Source: Actinomycetospora endophytica (GTDB lineage Bacteria; Actinomycetota; Actinomycetes; Mycobacteriales; Pseudonocardiaceae). Taken from it: a DNA stretch of 64,000 bases. The notes below the pieces were generated by a model that made no database searches, had not been told where the DNA came from, and saw only the letters and a list, made by a program, of their open reading frames with translations. The stretch's first letter is position 1. Each line of letters begins with the position of its first letter. The stretch covers positions 1,922,001 through 1,986,000 of the forward strand of contig NZ_JAJNDB010000001.1 of NCBI RefSeq assembly GCF_021026375.1, read 5' to 3'. Both the position numbers and the translations under genes were made by a program. Shown piece after piece: positions 62,601 through 64,000 of this stretch.

Positions 62601-63341
62601 TCAGGTGGCTAGCGGCTTCACCCCCTTGCCGGCGGTGGCCTCGGAGAGCCGGAACGAGTCGCCCTCGGTCAGGCAGATGTGGGCGTGATGGAGCAGCCGG
62701 TCGACGGTGGCGGTGGCCAGCGTCTTGGGCATGAGCTCGTCGAACCCGGAGGGATGCAGGTTGCTCGACACCGCCAGTGAACGGTGTTCGTAGGCGGCGT
62801 CGACGAGCCGGTAGAAGCCTTCGGCGGCGTCCGCGCCGATCGGGAGCATGCCGATGTCATCGACGATGACCAGGTCGACCCGGGTGAGCCGGGCGATGGC
62901 TTTGGTGATCGAGTCGTCGGCGCGGTGGCGGCGGACCAGGGCGCCGAGCTCGTCGATGGCGAACCAGACGACGCTGCGCCCGGAGTCGATCGCGGCCTGG
63001 CCCAACGCCTCGCAGAAGTGGCTCTTGCCGGTCCCGCTGGGCCCGCAGACGCAGAGGTTCTCGTGCCGGTCGACCCATTCCAGGGTGCGCAGCGCGTGCT
63101 GGCTGGCCTGGGGGATGGAGCTGGCCTGCTCGTCCCAGACAGAGAAGGTCTTGCCGGCGGGGAACCCGGCCTTCTTGCGCCGGGCGCGGATCGTGGCCTC
63201 GTCGCGGCCGGCGATCTCCTCGGCGAGCAGCACCCGCAGCGCCTCGGCCGGGTCCCAGCGCTGCGCGCGGGCGGTAGCGAGCACTTCGGGGGCGTGGGCG
63301 CGCAGGTAGGGCATCCGCAGTCGCCGGGCCAGGCGCAGCAT
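62601..63341 (-). CDS. istB: IstB-like ATPase of an IS21-family element, 5' end lost
   Basis: About 246 codons from the first ATG. Homology starts a few codons earlier (QTVALDEMLRLARRLRMPYL) with no start codon of its own. Walker A CVCGPSGTGKSHFCEAL, Walker B VDLVIVDDIGMLPIG, and the C-terminal DRLLHHAHICLTEGDSFRL are intact. IstB is the helper ATPase for the IstA transposase, which is absent. The upstream end abuts a truncated SDR gene, marking a rearrangement near 63370. Confidence 0.8.
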   Translation of the reverse strand: MLRLARRLRMPYLRAHAPEVLATARAQRWDPAEALRVLLAEEIAGRDEATIRARRKKAGFPAGKTFSVWDEQASSIPQASQHALRTLEWVDRHENLCVCGPSGTGKSHFCEALGQAAIDSGRSVVWFAIDELGALVRRHRADDSITKAIARLTRVDLVIVDDIGMLPIGADAAEGFYRLVDAAYEHRSLAVSSNLHPSGFDELMPKTLATATVDRLLHHAHICLTEGDSFRLSEATAGKGVKPLAT

Positions 63342-63374
63342 CTCGTCCAACGCAACTGTTTGGAGACCGTCATC

Positions 63375-63960
63375 GTGGACTTTCCCGCTGTCGGACTGAC
63401 TGGACGTGTGGTGGTGGTGACCGGGGCTTCCTCGGGGATCGGGGCGGCCACGGCGCGGGGGCTGCATGGCGCGGGGACGCATCCGGTTCTGGTGGCCCGC
63501 CGCGCGGAGCGCCTCGAGCAGCTCTCGGCCGAGCTGGGCGGCGCGGTGGCGGTCCCGGTCGATGTGACCGACCCGGCGGCGGCCCAGCGGGTGGTCACCG
63601 CGGCGCTCGAACGGCACGGCCGCCTCGACGGGCTGGTCAACAATGCCGGGGTGTCGCTGCACGGTTCGCTGCTCGACACCGACCTCGACCCGTACAGCGA
63701 GGTGCTGCGGCTCAACGTGGTGGCGCTGTTGGGGCTGATGCAGGCGGTGGTGCCGGCGATGCGTGCCGCCGGGTTCGGGCGCATCGTCAACGTCAGTTCC
63801 GGCACCACCACCCGGTTCGCCCCGCCTGGGGCCCGGGGGCTATGCCTCCAGCAAGGCGGCGGTGAACATGCTCGTCTACAACATCCCCCACGGCCCGCAA
63901 CACCCCGAACTGCACACCGAGCCGGCGGCCGCCGACCCTGAGGATGCGCAAGTCGACTGA
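63375..63960 (+). pseudogene. Short-chain dehydrogenase/reductase, broken
   Basis: GTG start. GRVVVVTGASSGIGAATARG, DGLVNNAGVSLHGS and GRIVNVSSGTTTRF are normal SDR motifs. In a G run near 63835 the frame shifts; the active-site YASSKAAVNML follows in another frame. After NML the SDR homology stops (VYNIPHGPQHPELH to a stop), so the C-terminal 90 or so residues are gone. Confidence 0.75.
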
Positions 63961-64000
63961 CCGCGCGGGACGCGGCCGGTCCCCGCACGCTCCCAACCTG

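Overview
This is chromosome-like DNA from a high-GC actinobacterium. I would place it in or near the Pseudonocardiaceae (a Pseudonocardia-like organism). The supporting signs are the GC-rich third codon positions, frequent GTG starts, 1-4 bp stop/start overlaps, a GlnR-amtB-glnK-glnD locus, an actinobacterial integration-host-factor paralogue, a gamma-butyrolactone-receptor-like TetR protein, and a ThiF/nitroreductase gene beside a GGDEF-EAL gene as in Mycobacterium Rv1355c/Rv1354c. The species call is an inference. I saw no rRNA, tRNA or CRISPR array.

Region 1 (1-10.3 kb) is a signalling and conflict island. A leftward pair encodes a Trypco2 protein and a very large trypsin-STAND NTPase-TPR protein that runs off the left edge; a leftward single-pass DUF732-like protein follows. 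Divergent from these is a rightward operon: zinc-ribbon membrane protein, vWA (TerY-like) protein, PP2C phosphatase, protein-kinase-like protein and PrsW-type intramembrane protease. vWA-PP2C-kinase is the known TerY-P triad; having it next to a trypsin-STAND-TPR/Trypco2 pair and PrsW is the most system-like arrangement in the window.

Region 2 (10.3-20 kb): a LacI-controlled amide/nitrile operon (membrane protein, nitrilase-fold hydrolase, asparaginase), a Fic AMPylase-type gene lying between direct copies of a 21-bp motif, an IS110 remnant, a LuxR-type regulator and a serine recombinase lacking the usual catalytic serine. Region 3 (20-30.7 kb) is rich in secreted proteins: a His/Asp-rich protein, two small zinc ribbons, a glutamic (G1) protease translationally coupled to a Pro/Thr/Ser-rich protein, and an L,D-transpeptidase. 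Region 4 (30.7-34.3 kb) is decayed: a STAND-like protein without its Walker A lysine and broken SnoaL, cupin, formaldehyde-dehydrogenase and possibly nitroreductase genes.

Region 5 (34.4-46.9 kb) is intact and compact: an acyltransferase-like protein, MoeY-like ThiF/nitroreductase, a GAF-GGDEF-EAL c-di-GMP enzyme, then an exopolysaccharide operon (priming phosphoglycosyltransferase, Wzz/BY-kinase, two glycosyltransferases, polymerase-like protein, flippase). Region 6 (47-64 kb) holds an IHF paralogue, a three-gene block duplicated about 9 kb apart (small membrane protein, 127-aa protein, LuxR-type HTH protein), the GlnR-amtB-glnK-glnD nitrogen locus with glnD cut at its 3' end by a 197-bp repeat, a butyrolactone-receptor-like regulator, a phasin-like protein, a DUF2993-like protein, and an IS21 IstB gene abutting a broken SDR gene at the right edge.
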